Origin: Streptomyces sp. CB02980
Lineage (GTDB): Bacteria; Actinomycetota; Actinomycetes; Streptomycetales; Streptomycetaceae
Length of the DNA: 64,000 bases
Direction of reading: 5' to 3'
Assembly (NCBI RefSeq): GCF_014451325.2
Contig: NZ_JACSCH020000002.1
Coordinates: forward strand, 310,001-374,000
The notes under the pieces are model-generated. The model had not been told where the DNA came from and searched no databases. It worked only from the letters and a program-made list of their open reading frames with translations. Below are positions 1 through 8,379 of this stretch, piece by piece. The position numbers and the translations under genes are program-made. How positions within the stretch are numbered: the stretch's first letter is position 1; each line of letters starts with the position of its first letter.

Positions 1-306
1 GAAGCGGGCCTTCGCGGCGACGCCTCCCTCGATCGCAGGCTGCGTTCGCTCGGACACACCGTCGCGGGTACGGCAGGCACGGGAGGCACCCGGGGCGGGG
101 TCCTGCGACATCGCCTCGGCTGGTTCACCGCCGTCCTCGGCATCGCGTGCGTGGCCCTGTTCCTCCTCGCGGCCGCGTCCTCGTCGTCCGCCCCGCTGTG
201 GCTCTTCGCCGCGGTGTGGGTGGTCACCGCGGTGTGCCTGATGCGGCTGCTGCTGGGGGCGGTGGCCCGCCGAAGGAGCGCGGCGGCGCGGCGGAGAGCG
301 GACTGA
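1..306 (+). CDS. C-terminal part of a small membrane protein (5' end outside window)
   Basis: The frame is open from the first base to the TGA at 304-306, giving about 101 residues with no start inside the window. The N-terminal third is Gly/Arg rich and probably cytoplasmic. Two hydrophobic segments follow, at about residues 45-62 and 65-88, separated by a short Ser-rich turn (AAASSSSAPLWLF). The protein ends in a very basic tail (RRRSAAARRRAD), which by the positive-inside rule should be cytoplasmic. The shape resembles small two-helix Streptomyces membrane proteins such as DUF6343, but I cannot assign the family. The next gene is 150 bases downstream on the same strand. Confidence 0.5.
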   Translation, partial: EAGLRGDASLDRRLRSLGHTVAGTAGTGGTRGGVLRHRLGWFTAVLGIACVALFLLAAASSSSAPLWLFAAVWVVTAVCLMRLLLGAVARRRSAAARRRAD

Positions 307-457
307 ACGCGCTCGGCGCGGGCCGGAACGCGACCCCGCCGAGCCGTCGACGCCCACAGCCACGCACGGGGCACGCCGCATGAACCCCGGCATCAAGGGC
401 AGTGGCCCTTGGAAGGGAAGCGGACCCGGCGCGGGAATCGACGGAAGGAACCCGATC

Positions 458-646
458 ATGCGCAAGAGCACCGTGCAGAAGGGCAAGGGAACCGTCAAGG
501 AGGCGGCGGGGAGGGCCACCGGAAACGAGCGCCTGGAGGCGGAGGGCAAGGCCGACCAGATGGCGGCCGAGGCCCGAGCGGCGATCGAGCGGGTGCACGA
601 GAGCGCGCAGAAGGCGCGCGACGACATGAAGCGAAGCAGCTCCTGA
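458..646 (+). CDS. CsbD family stress-response protein
   Basis: A 62-residue, highly charged protein without signal peptide or membrane segment. It begins MRKSTVQKGKGTVKEAAGRA and contains the CsbD pattern KGKGxVKEAAGRATGNERLEAEGKADQ, a helix-turn-helix-like small fold found in general-stress proteins controlled by alternative sigma factors. The molecular role of CsbD proteins is not established. The ATG at 458 is chosen over the upstream in-frame ATG at 380 because it follows GGAAGGA at the right distance and begins the conserved domain. The last five codons and the stop are part of a 17-bp sequence repeated 32 bp downstream. Confidence 0.85.
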   Translation: MRKSTVQKGKGTVKEAAGRATGNERLEAEGKADQMAAEARAAIERVHESAQKARDDMKRSSS

Positions 647-679
647 GGGCCGGCTCCACCGAGCGAAGCAGCTCCTGAG
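631..679 (+). repeat. 17-bp direct repeat at the 3' end of the CsbD gene
   Basis: GCGAAGCAGCTCCTGAG occurs at 631-647 and again at 663-679. The first copy encodes the last residues and stop of the CsbD protein. The second lies just after it, so it looks like a short local duplication. No function is evident. Confidence 0.8.
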
Positions 680-1044
680 CGCCGGGCCTCCTGAGCGGCT
701 CATCTCCCGATGAGCAGCCGATGGCCTCCGGACGTCAGCCCCTGACCGTCGTCGGCGCAGGCCCGTCGGGCCAGGCGGGTGGAAGCGTTGCGTTCCTCCG
801 CCCGGTGGAGCACCACATCACCCCGCCTGACCACGCCTGCGTCGATGCGCGAGTCGGCGCTGCGCCCGGGATCATTCGCTTCTCACATGATGACCTGTCA
901 AACGGTCGGGGAATTCCTGCCGGTTACACCTCTGGGGCGCGAGGGGGTTCTGCCGGAGGCACGCCGAGAAAACCCTTGGACGGCATACGTCCCCACACGG
1001 AAAACTGCCCATCCTGTCCACTTTGATCCGAAAGGCAGGATTGG
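647..1044. other. 398-bp intergenic region without a recognised gene
   Basis: Apart from the repeat at 631-679 I see no gene here. Possible reading frames, for example 721-1026 on the plus strand, show no recognisable domain, no good ribosome binding site and no normal third-position bias. The region must hold the promoter of the ABC transporter gene starting at 1045. Confidence 0.5.
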
Positions 1045-2883
1045 ATGGGAACACCCGAATCGCGCAAGAGTTCGCCGGGCAGGGGCTCGGTACTCCTCGC
1101 GCTTCGCTTCTACACACGGGAGCTGACCCGCCTCAAGTGGTGGACCGTGCCCGCGATGCTGCTCCCGGCACTGGGCAACATCGGAATCTTCTACATCGTG
1201 CCGCTGATCGTCGCCAAGCTCGTCGGCCGCATCGCGGGGGACTCCGGAGGTGGCGCCGGAGGTGGCATCGGGGATGGCATCGGCCCGATGCTGCCGTACG
1301 TCCTCGGGTTCGCCGGTGTGCTGCTCTTCGCCGAGGCGCTGTGGCGCGTCGGGCTGCACTGTCTGAACCGGCTGGACGCGCTCGGCATCGAGCACCTGTA
1401 CGTGATCGGGATGGACGCGCTGTTCGCCAAGGACGCCGCCTTCTTCCACGACAACTTCGCCGGCTCGCTGACCAAGCGGGTCCTCAGCTTCGCCTCGCGG
1501 TTCGAGGAGTTCGTCGACACGCTCACCTTCTCGGTGATGGGCAAGTTCGTGCCCCTGGTGTTCGCGTCGGTGGTGCTGTGGATGTACGAACCCCTGCTCG
1601 TGGTCGGTCTCCTGACGATGATCGCGGTCACGTCGCTGTGCGTACGGCCCCTGATCCGTCGCCGCCAGGCACTCGTCGACCGACGCGAGGAGGCGATCGC
1701 CCGGGTGTCGGGCCACGTCTCCGACAGCCTGATGAACATGGACACGGTCCGGTCGTTCGCCGCAGAGGAACGCGAGGCAGCCGAACACCGCTCCCGGGTG
1801 GCCGAATCGCGCCGCCTCACGTTGCGTTCGTGGGACTACGGCAACCTGCGCATCGACACGCTGATCGCACCGATGTCCGTGCTGACCAACGTCCTCGGCC
1901 TGGTGCTCGCGCTCTCTCTCGGCGCGGGGGAACACGGAGTGGAGGCCGTCGTCGTCGCCTTCACCTACTACTCCAACGCCACACGCATCATGTTCGAGTT
2001 CAACCAGATCTACCGCCGTCTGGAAAGCTCGATGACGGAAGCCGCACAGTTCACCGAACTGCTGCTGACCCCGCCGACCGTGCGGGACCCGGAGAGGCCG
2101 GAACCGCTCCTCTCCGACGGCGCCGATGTGCACTTCGAGCAGGTGACCTTCGCCCACGCGGGGGCGAAGCCGCTCTTCGAGGGCCTCGAACTGGCCGTAC
2201 CCAGCGGTGCGAAGGTGGGCTTCGTCGGCCGGTCCGGCGGAGGCAAGACCACGCTCACCCGGTTGCTGCTCCGGATGACGGACATCGACGGCGGCCGGAT
2301 CACGATCGGCGGACAGGACATCAGCCGGCTGCGGCAGGCCGAGCTGCGCAGCCTGATCGCCTATGTGCCGCAGGACCCGGCGATGTTCCACCGCACGCTG
2401 CGGGAGAACATCGCCTTCGCCCGGCCGGATGCCACGGACGCCGAGATCCGCCGTGCGGCCGAGGCGGCGCACGTCACGGAGTTCGTCGACACGCTGCCCG
2501 AGGGCTTCGACACGATGGTGGGAGAGCGCGGAGTGAAGCTGTCCGGCGGCCAGCGCCAGCGGGTCGCCCTCGCGCGGGCGATTCTTCGCGACGCGCCGAT
2601 CCTGCTGCTCGACGAGGCGACCAGCGCCCTGGACTCCGAGAGCGAGATCCTCGTACAGGACGCGCTCTGGCGCCTCATGGACGGGCGGACGGCGCTCGTG
2701 GTGGCGCATCGGCTCAGCACCGTCGCCACCATGGACCGGCTCGTCGTCCTCGACAGCGGACGCATCGTCGAGCAGGGCACGCATCACGAGCTGCTCGCCG
2801 CGGAGGGTGCCTACGCGAAGCTGTGGCAGCACCAGTCGGGCGGCTTCCTCGACGACACCGCCACCACGGCGGAGCAGGTGTAG
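1045..2883 (+). CDS. ABC transporter, fused permease and ATP-binding half-transporter
   Basis: A 612-residue ABC exporter half-transporter. Six hydrophobic segments lie between about residues 35 and 320, followed by one nucleotide-binding domain. Visible ATPase motifs are Walker A (GRSGGGKTT, about 395), Q-loop (YVPQDPAMF, about 440), signature LSGGQRQR (about 499), Walker B/D-loop (ILLLDEATSALD, about 519) and the H-loop (VVAHRLST, about 553). All catalytic residues are present, so it should work as a homodimer or pair with a partner encoded elsewhere. A Gly-rich loop at about 67-75 (SGGGAGGGIGDG) lies between the first two helices. The substrate cannot be read from sequence; relatives export lipids, peptides or drugs. 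The gene appears to be monocistronic. Confidence 0.93.
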   Translation: MGTPESRKSSPGRGSVLLALRFYTRELTRLKWWTVPAMLLPALGNIGIFYIVPLIVAKLVGRIAGDSGGGAGGGIGDGIGPMLPYVLGFAGVLLFAEALWRVGLHCLNRLDALGIEHLYVIGMDALFAKDAAFFHDNFAGSLTKRVLSFASRFEEFVDTLTFSVMGKFVPLVFASVVLWMYEPLLVVGLLTMIAVTSLCVRPLIRRRQALVDRREEAIARVSGHVSDSLMNMDTVRSFAAEEREAAEHRSRVAESRRLTLRSWDYGNLRIDTLIAPMSVLTNVLGLVLALSLGAGEHGVEAVVVAFTYYSNATRIMFEFNQIYRRLESSMTEAAQFTELLLTPPTVRDPERPEPLLSDGADVHFEQVTFAHAGAKPLFEGLELAVPSGAKVGFVGRSGGGKTTLTRLLLRMTDIDGGRITIGGQDISRLRQAELRSLIAYVPQDPAMFHRTLRENIAFARPDATDAEIRRAAEAAHVTEFVDTLPEGFDTMVGERGVKLSGGQRQRVALARAILRDAPILLLDEATSALDSESEILVQDALWRLMDGRTALVVAHRLSTVATMDRLVVLDSGRIVEQGTHHELLAAEGAYAKLWQHQSGGFLDDTATTAEQV

Positions 2884-2996
2884 AACCGAGCGGACCTCAT
2901 CGCCTCCCGGGGAGGTGGCTCACCGACCCCCGCGCGCGTCTCGGTCCCGCCCGGGACGCGGGGTCGGCCGAGGTGGCCCGGCTGCGGAGGGAGCGC

Positions 2997-4523
2997 CTAG
3001 GAAGTGTCTTGCCAGGCCCGTCCCCACCCCTCGATGGCGAACTCGGCCCACAGTGCCTTGCCCCCGCCGACGTATCTGACACCCCAGCTGTCGGCCAGGG
3101 AGCCACAGATCTGAAGGCCCCGCCCGCCTTCGTCCACGGCCTTGGCATGGCGTAGATGAGGGGCGGTCGGGGCGCCGTCGGTCACCTCACAGATCAGTGT
3201 GCGCTCGCCCCTGATCAGTCGCAGGGTGATCGGTGCCGCTCCGTAGCGGATGGCGTTCGTCACGAGCTCACTGACGACGACCGACACCGCGAAGGCGTCG
3301 ACGGCCACGCCCCACCGGGTGAGGCACTCCTCGACGTGCCGACGGACGAGGGGTCCGGAAGGACGGGCCATTCGTCCAGATCGCTCTCGGGCAGGAGGAG
3401 CGTCCTCGCGACGAGGAGCACGCGGTCCCTGGCAAGCAACTGCTCCACGGCGTCCGCCGTCTTCTCCGGTCCGCGACCCGGGTGGCCCAGAGCAGCCACC
3501 AGCTGCTCCGTCGTCGGCCCCTGGCCCTCCGCCGTGGCCGCCGACACGAGACACAGGATGCTCCCTTCCGGCATCACCTGCGTGGCGTAGGCGAACGGGG
3601 GCCCCTCGGCGCCCAGCAGCGGAGTCCGGCCCAGCGGGTCGATGTCCACCGAATCGTCGGGCCGGACGACGGCGAACAGGGAGGCGCCGGCGCCTGCCGC
3701 GTCGATCCGTCCGCTGACCGGATCGTGCACCCCGTACGTACAGCTCGCCGTGGTGTCCTCGACTCCGGCCCTCGGGCTCGCCTCATGGGTGAGCCGCAGC
3801 GTGGTGTCGTGGAGCCGCGCGAGGAGGGCGTCGGTGAGTGCGACCAGGGCCGGGTCGGCGAACGCCGGAACGGTCGCGTCGACCAGATCCGTGGCTGTCC
3901 GGCCCAGGTCCAGGCTCGTGCCGATCCGTTCACGCACGGTGTGAAGCAGGTCGAGTCTCTTCCGTGCCCGCTCCCGCTCGGTGACGTCCGTCGCGGTCAC
4001 CACAAGCCCCAAGGGTTCCCCGGTCCGGTCGTGGAGGCGGTAGGCGGAGGCCGAGAAGATGTGCTCGCGCAGGGGGTCGGCCGGTGGGTGGGAGCGTTTC
4101 AGCACGTCCAGCGCCGGCCTGCCGGTGCGCAGCACGTCCCTGAGGACGTCCTCGTGGAGGGGGATGCCGCCCGGCCGTAGGTCTCGGCCGCCGGCCGCCC
4201 GACGAGGTCGTCCTCGAAGAGACCGCGCACGCCGAGCGCGTACGCGTTGACCCGGACCAGGCGGAACTCGGGGTCGAGGACGTGCAGCCCGACGGAGGAC
4301 TGGGTGAAGACGGCGTCCAGGACGGCCTCGTCAAGCGCCGCGAGGTCGCCGTCCGCCCGCCACACCCCCCAGGTGGGGCCCTCCGGACGGTCGGGGACCC
4401 CCGTGCGAGAAGCCGGCGGCCGTCCTCCGGAGCGGCTGCGAGGAACTCGGCGGCGGTTCGTCCCCGCGCGTCCGCCGCCCGGAGGTCGAGCAGGCGCTCA
4501 GCGGCCTCGCTCCAGCCCACCAC
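2997..4523 (-). pseudogene. Decayed PAS-PP2C-ATPase (SpoIIE/RsbU-type) regulator
   Basis: Read right to left, pieces of one multidomain regulator appear in different frames. The first piece, from about 4523, has a PAS-like start (VGWSEAAERLLDLRAADARG). The next, from about 4365, continues PAS (FTQSSVGLHVLDPEFRLVRV). From about 4135 to 3360 the PAS end appears (VVTATDVTERERARKRLDLL), then a GAF start (ATVPAFADP) joined directly to the second half of a PP2C phosphatase (TYGVHDPVSGRIDAAGAG, MPEGSILCL). From about 3350 a third frame carries an HATPase with intact N-box (SELVTNAIRYG) and G-box (DEGGRGLQI). Normal family members have whole GAF and PP2C domains, so an internal deletion and at least three frame changes are needed. 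The ATPase part could still be translated alone as an anti-sigma-type kinase. Confidence 0.8.
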
Positions 4524-4566
4524 CTGCCCCCTCGCCCCCCGTCGACCCGATGGGAGAAGACCCGGC

Positions 4567-5532
4567 TCAGCGCACGCGCCCCCGGGCCTTCAGGTGAGCG
4601 GCCGGGACCTCCGGGGCCGGCAGGGGGTCGCCGTCGTAGCCCTTGACGTCGCCGAAGCGGGCGCCCGTCGTCCAGTCCTCGCGCGCCTCGCGGATCTCCT
4701 CATCCGTGCGGCCCACGAAGTTCCACCACATGACGATCTCCTCCTCGAACGGTTCGCCGCCGAGGAGCATCAGTCCGGCGTCGGAGGCCGCGCGGAGGGG
4801 GAGCTCGGTGCGGCCGCAGCCGAGGTAGAGCATGGAGCCGGGCAGGACCGGGACGCCGTCGACGTGGACCTCGCCGGACATGGCGAGGACCGCGTACTCG
4901 AAGTCGGGGTCCAGGGGGAGGCGGGTCTCCGTGCCGGAGGTGAGCGCGAGGTCGGCGCCGATGATCGGGGTGTACGTCGTGCCGGGCGAGGCGGCGCCGT
5001 CGAGCTCGCCGAGGATCACGGTGGCCGTGAGGCCCGGGCTCGTGATCCGGGGGAGGTCGGCGTGGTGCTGGAAGTGCGGCTCCACATGACGGTGGGCGTC
5101 GGGGAGGGCCACCCAGAGCTGCGCGCCGTGGAGGAAGCGGGCGTGCTGCCGCGGGCTCTCCTCGGAGTGGGAGATGGCCCGGCCCGAGGTCATCAGGCCC
5201 AGCTCGCGCGGTCGGATGGTCTGGAGGCCGCCGGTGGAGTCCCGGTGCAGGACCTCGCCCTCGTGGAGCCAGCTGACGGTCTGGAGTCCCATGTGCGGGT
5301 GCGGCGGGACCTGCATGCCCGGTTCGTCGGCGATGTCGTCGGGGCCGTAGTGGTCGACGAACGCCCAGGCCCCGACCATCCGCCGGCCCAGGTTCGGGAG
5401 CAGTCGGCGGACCTCGGTCGACTCACCGAGCTGGACGTGACGGGGGCTGAGGAGTTCCCGTACCGGCTCGGCGACGACGAATCCGCGGCCGCCGCACACG
5501 GTCAGCGCGGCCTGACGATCAAGATTGCTCAT
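4567..5532 (-). CDS. Pirin family protein
   Basis: A 321-residue double cupin protein of the pirin family. Pirins bind a metal and are linked to quercetinase activity, redox sensing or metabolic regulation. The N-terminal cupin shows the characteristic metal-binding stretch PPHPHMGLQTVSWLHEGEV (His78, His80) and later SHSEESP and HGAQLWVALP. The C-terminal domain contains the usual GGEPFEEEIVMWWNFVGR. Length is normal for the long bacterial pirins. The ATG at 5532 begins MSNLDRQ, the typical start. It is divergent from the TPR gene at 5653 with 120 bp between, which must carry both promoters. Confidence 0.92.
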   Translation of the reverse strand: MSNLDRQAALTVCGGRGFVVAEPVRELLSPRHVQLGESTEVRRLLPNLGRRMVGAWAFVDHYGPDDIADEPGMQVPPHPHMGLQTVSWLHEGEVLHRDSTGGLQTIRPRELGLMTSGRAISHSEESPRQHARFLHGAQLWVALPDAHRHVEPHFQHHADLPRITSPGLTATVILGELDGAASPGTTYTPIIGADLALTSGTETRLPLDPDFEYAVLAMSGEVHVDGVPVLPGSMLYLGCGRTELPLRAASDAGLMLLGGEPFEEEIVMWWNFVGRTDEEIREAREDWTTGARFGDVKGYDGDPLPAPEVPAAHLKARGRVR

Positions 5533-5652
5533 GCTCAACCTGTTCCTGTCCGGAGACGGCAACCATTGTGGAATGTTCAACCATCTCGGTGTGTTGACGT
5601 GGTCGACCACCCCACAGGGTGGCAGATCCGGGCCTCGGGAAAGGGCGAGCAA

Positions 5653-6000
5653 GTGAGCGACACGTACTACGAGTTCGGAACGGCCGGCGAGCGCTGGGAC
5701 CGCGCCCGGCTCTTCTTCGACGCGAAGGAGTACGGAACGGCCGTCCGCATCCTCACCGGGCTGGTCGCGGAGCACCCGGAGCAGACGGCCCAGCGGCTCC
5801 TTCTCGCCCGCGCCTACTACCACTCCGCCCAGCTCTCCCGGGCCGAGACCGAGCTGCGGGCGATCCTGGAGCGCGACCCGGTCGAGCACTACGCCCGACT
5901 GATGCTGGGCCGCACCCTGGAGCGCCTGGGGCGCGCAGACGAGGCCGCGCCGCACCTGCGGATGGCCGCCGCGATGGCGGGCGAGACACCGCCGGCCTGA
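5653..6000 (+). CDS. Tetratricopeptide repeat protein
   Basis: A 115-residue soluble protein made of about two and a half TPR units. The units are RWDRARLFFDAKEYGTAVRI, AQRLLLARAYYHSAQLSRAE and HYARLMLGRTLERLGRADEA, each with the small-large-large TPR pattern. TPR units form helical hairpins that hold partner proteins; no catalytic domain is present. The GTG at 5653 (VSDTYYEFG) is chosen because AAAGGGCGAG precedes it and the conserved region starts there. It is divergent from pirin, an arrangement that suggests a shared control region but no known common pathway. Confidence 0.85.
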   Translation: MSDTYYEFGTAGERWDRARLFFDAKEYGTAVRILTGLVAEHPEQTAQRLLLARAYYHSAQLSRAETELRAILERDPVEHYARLMLGRTLERLGRADEAAPHLRMAAAMAGETPPA

Positions 6001-6010
6001 CGCGCTCCTG

Positions 6011-6027
6011 ATACCCCCGTCCGGTAT
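6011..6027. promoter_or_regulatory. CsoR-like inverted repeat before the DUF6153 gene
   Basis: ATACC-CCCGTCC-GGTAT is an inverted repeat with 5-bp arms and a C-rich centre, 25 bp upstream of the DUF6153 start. CsoR/RcnR-family copper and nickel repressors bind G/C-tract palindromes of the TACCC...GGGTA type. The match and position suggest metal control of the downstream genes, but no CsoR gene lies in this window. Confidence 0.5.
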
Positions 6028-6052
6028 ATTCGGCGGCCAGGAGGTCCTGGCC

Positions 6053-6472
6053 ATGCGTACACACCGAGCGGAACGCCGCAGACGAGCAGAAGGTGCCCTG
6101 GCGCACCTTCTGCTCGTCGTCGTGCTCGCGCTCGGGGTGTTCCTGATGCACGCCGTCGGCCACCCCGAGGGGTCCGCCGGCGGCATGGGGACCGGCTCGG
6201 CGTCCGCCCACCACTCCGTCGCCCCGCACGGTGACGAGGGCGCCGACACCGACACCGACGCGGGGCACGAGCCGGGTTCGGGGATGGACATGACCACCCT
6301 GTGCGTGGCCGTCCTCGCCGGCTGGCTGTTCGCGGGGCTCGTCAGGGCCGCGCTCGGCCGCCGCCCCGACTGGCTCACCCTGCTGCTCGCGCGGCTGACG
6401 CCCGCGCTGGGGCCCCACGCACCCCCGCCCCTACCTCCCGACCTCGCCCAGCTGTCCGTCCTGCGGATCTAG
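6053..6472 (+). CDS. DUF6153 family membrane protein
   Basis: A 139-residue protein with a first hydrophobic helix at about 16-34 (AHLLLVVVLALGVFLMHA), a His/Asp/Gly-rich extracytoplasmic loop with several Met and His (HHSVAPH, GMDM), and a second helix at about 82-101 (LCVAVLAGWLFAGLVRAAL). It ends PPDLAQLSVLRI, the conserved tail I associate with Streptomyces DUF6153. Function is unknown. The Met/His-rich loop and the following DUF305 gene fit a metal-linked role. A strong AGGAGGTC site precedes the ATG at 6053. It is the first gene of a probable three-gene set. Confidence 0.8.
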   Translation: MRTHRAERRRRAEGALAHLLLVVVLALGVFLMHAVGHPEGSAGGMGTGSASAHHSVAPHGDEGADTDTDAGHEPGSGMDMTTLCVAVLAGWLFAGLVRAALGRRPDWLTLLLARLTPALGPHAPPPLPPDLAQLSVLRI

Positions 6473-6564
6473 GCCGTACCGCCACCGCGGGCGCCTCGCG
6501 CTGCCCGTGAACGCCTTCGGCCTGCCCATGTCCGTCTGTACGACCAGCACACGAGGTATCACCC

Positions 6565-7269
6565 ATGCGTTCCTTCACCCATCGCACCGCCAGGACGTTC
6601 GCCCTTGTCGGCGCCGCCACCGCGACCGGGCTGCTGCTCACCGCCTGCGGCACGGACGACGGCAAGAGCGGAATGGACCACGGCGGAGCGTCCGCCACGG
6701 CGTCCGCCTCCGCTTCCGCGTCCGGTTCCGCGCCGGCCACCCCGTCTGCCTCCGGTTCCGGTTCCGGTTCCGGTTCCGGTTCCGCCGACGTGACCGCCGC
6801 ACCCGGCGCCTTCAACGACGCGGACGTCATGTTCGCCCAGATGATGATCCCCCACCACGAGCAGGCCCTGGAGATGGCGAAGCTCGCCGAGGGCCGCGCC
6901 GAGGACCCCGAGGTCAGGAAGCTGGTCACCGCGATCGAGCAGGCCCAGGACCCCGAGATCCAGAAGATGCGGGCCTGGCTCAAGGGCTGGGGCAAGCCCG
7001 AGTCCGCCGGTCACGGCGGCGGGGGCGGCCACGGCATGGCCGGGATGATGTCCGAGCAGGACATGAAGGACCTCTCCGCCGTCAAGGGCAAGGCCTTCGA
7101 CCGCAAGTTCGCCGAGCTCATGATCGCCCACCACGACGGCGCCGTCGCCATGGCGAAGGACGAGCAGAAGAACGGCGCGAACCCCACCGCCAAGGCGCTC
7201 GCCGACGACGTCGTACGGACCCAGTCCGACGAGGTCGCCGCCCTGAAGAAGGTCCTCGACCGGCTCTGA
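6565..7269 (+). CDS. DUF305 lipoprotein
   Basis: A 234-residue secreted lipoprotein. The signal peptide ends in the lipobox LLTAC, so Cys would be lipidated and membrane anchored outside the cell. A low-complexity Ala-Ser/Gly-Ser linker follows (about residues 45-75). The DUF305 domain then shows two ferritin-like His pairs, QMMIPHHEQALEMA and ELMIAHHDGAVAMA, separated by a His/Gly/Met loop (HGGGGGHGMAGMM). The cyanobacterial DUF305 protein CopM binds copper, so copper binding is plausible here. The linker is encoded by tandem TCCGGT hexamers. The gene follows DUF6153 by 92 bp and precedes the propeller lipoprotein. Confidence 0.88.
   Translation: MRSFTHRTARTFALVGAATATGLLLTACGTDDGKSGMDHGGASATASASASASGSAPATPSASGSGSGSGSGSADVTAAPGAFNDADVMFAQMMIPHHEQALEMAKLAEGRAEDPEVRKLVTAIEQAQDPEIQKMRAWLKGWGKPESAGHGGGGGHGMAGMMSEQDMKDLSAVKGKAFDRKFAELMIAHHDGAVAMAKDEQKNGANPTAKALADDVVRTQSDEVAALKKVLDRL
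6751..6783 (+). repeat. TCCGGT hexanucleotide tandem repeat inside the DUF305 gene
   Basis: Five and a half copies of TCCGGT encode alternating Ser-Gly residues in the linker between lipid anchor and DUF305 domain. Because the unit is six bases, gain or loss by slippage changes linker length without shifting the frame. Confidence 0.85.
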
Positions 7270-7399
7270 TCCGGTCCGGCTCCCCCTTCCCGTACACCCG
7301 GCACACGGCACACGGATACGTCCGCGCGCCACGGGCGGCCCGTCCCTCCTCGGGGCGGGCCGCCCCACCGCCGTACCCCTGCTCCCAGGCGAAAGAACG

Positions 7400-8302
7400 A
7401 TGACGAAGCACTTCACCCGCCCGGCGGCCACCGCAGCCGCCCTCACCCTGTCCCTGGCCCTCGCCCTCGCCGCGTGTTCGACGTCCGGCGAGTCAGACGG
7501 CGAGTCGTCCGGCGGCAGGGCCCCCGGTGCCGGCTCCGCCGCGGCCCTCAGCCACATCCATGGGATCGGCCTGCGCGGCGACAGCCTCTACGTCGCCACC
7601 CACCAGGGCGTCTACACACCCGACGCCGACGGCTCCCCGATCCCCGTCGGCGACCGCCGGGACGACTTCATGGGCTTCACCGTCACGGCCGACGGCGACT
7701 TCCTCGCGAGCGGTCACCCGGCCCCGGGTGCCGACGGCCCCGCCGACCTCGGTCTCGTCGCCTCGACGGACTCCGGGCGCACCTGGCGGGAGAAGTCGCT
7801 CGCCGGAAAGGTCGACTTCCACGCCCTCGACACCGCGCGCGACTCCACCGTCTACGGCTACGACAGCGCGAACGGGCTCCTCCGGGTCAGCGCCGACGGC
7901 GTCACCTGGGACGACCGCGCTGCGCTGCGCGCCCTCGACATCGCCGTCTCCCCCGCCGATCCGGCGACGGTCCTCGCCTCCACCGAGTCCGGGGTGGCCC
8001 GCAGTACGGACGGCGGCAGGACCTTCGCGCCCGGTGCGGGCCGGGTCCTCGCGTACCTCTCGTGGGGCGCCCCCGACGCCCTCTTCGGCGTCGATCCCGA
8101 CGGCGTCCTCTTCCGCGGTACGGGCGGGGGCGCCGGCTGGACCCGGGTCTCCACCGTGCCGGGCGGGGCCCCGCAGGCGCTCACGGTCGTGGACGCCCGC
8201 CGTCTGTTCGTCGCGACCGGGGACGGGGTGTACGCGTCACGGGACGCGGGCCGGACCTTCGAGCGCCGGATGGCGGTGAAGGCCGCGGGCGGCGGCCACT
8301 GA
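7400..8302 (+). CDS. Secreted beta-propeller lipoprotein (F510_1955-type, BNR repeats)
   Basis: A 300-residue lipoprotein: signal peptide with lipobox LALAAC, Ser/Gly linker, then a propeller-like domain. It begins LSHIHGIGLRGDSLYVATHQG and has recurring sialidase-type Asp-box motifs, STDSGRTW, STDGGRTF and SRDAGRTF. Homologues are often named F510_1955 family glycosylhydrolase, but no catalytic residues can be pointed to, and binding or scaffolding is equally possible. The HIHG motif is conserved in the family. It is the third gene after DUF6153 and DUF305, separated by 130 bp, so it may be co-transcribed. Confidence 0.8.
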   Translation: MTKHFTRPAATAAALTLSLALALAACSTSGESDGESSGGRAPGAGSAAALSHIHGIGLRGDSLYVATHQGVYTPDADGSPIPVGDRRDDFMGFTVTADGDFLASGHPAPGADGPADLGLVASTDSGRTWREKSLAGKVDFHALDTARDSTVYGYDSANGLLRVSADGVTWDDRAALRALDIAVSPADPATVLASTESGVARSTDGGRTFAPGAGRVLAYLSWGAPDALFGVDPDGVLFRGTGGGAGWTRVSTVPGGAPQALTVVDARRLFVATGDGVYASRDAGRTFERRMAVKAAGGGH

Positions 8303-8379
8303 CCGGCACCACCGCCCTGCGATCCCGACCCGGGACGGGCCCCGCCCGCCCGGGTCGTGCCGGCCGGCGCGCTCCCCGC

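Noticed and set aside
721..1026. Frame with a GAGPSG stretch resembling an FAD-binding motif
   Set aside because: Only this short stretch matches. The remainder has no flavoprotein features, the position is wrong and there is no ribosome site.
898..2832. Long minus-strand frame of 644 codons opposite the ABC transporter gene
   Set aside because: Antisense shadow typical of high-GC DNA. Its product is a His/Arg/Gly-rich string without domains, while the plus strand has every ABC motif.
2997..3554. Intact small anti-sigma-type ATPase gene
   Set aside because: The ATPase motifs are intact, but they continue the upstream PAS/PP2C pieces in order. I treat the whole as one broken gene and only note that the ATPase part could be made alone.
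5533..5652. Operator between pirin and TPR genes (repeated CAACCAT and a GAATGTTC core)
   Set aside because: The two CAACCAT copies are only 7 bp long and the palindromic core is three bases per arm. This is too weak, and no regulator gene is adjacent.
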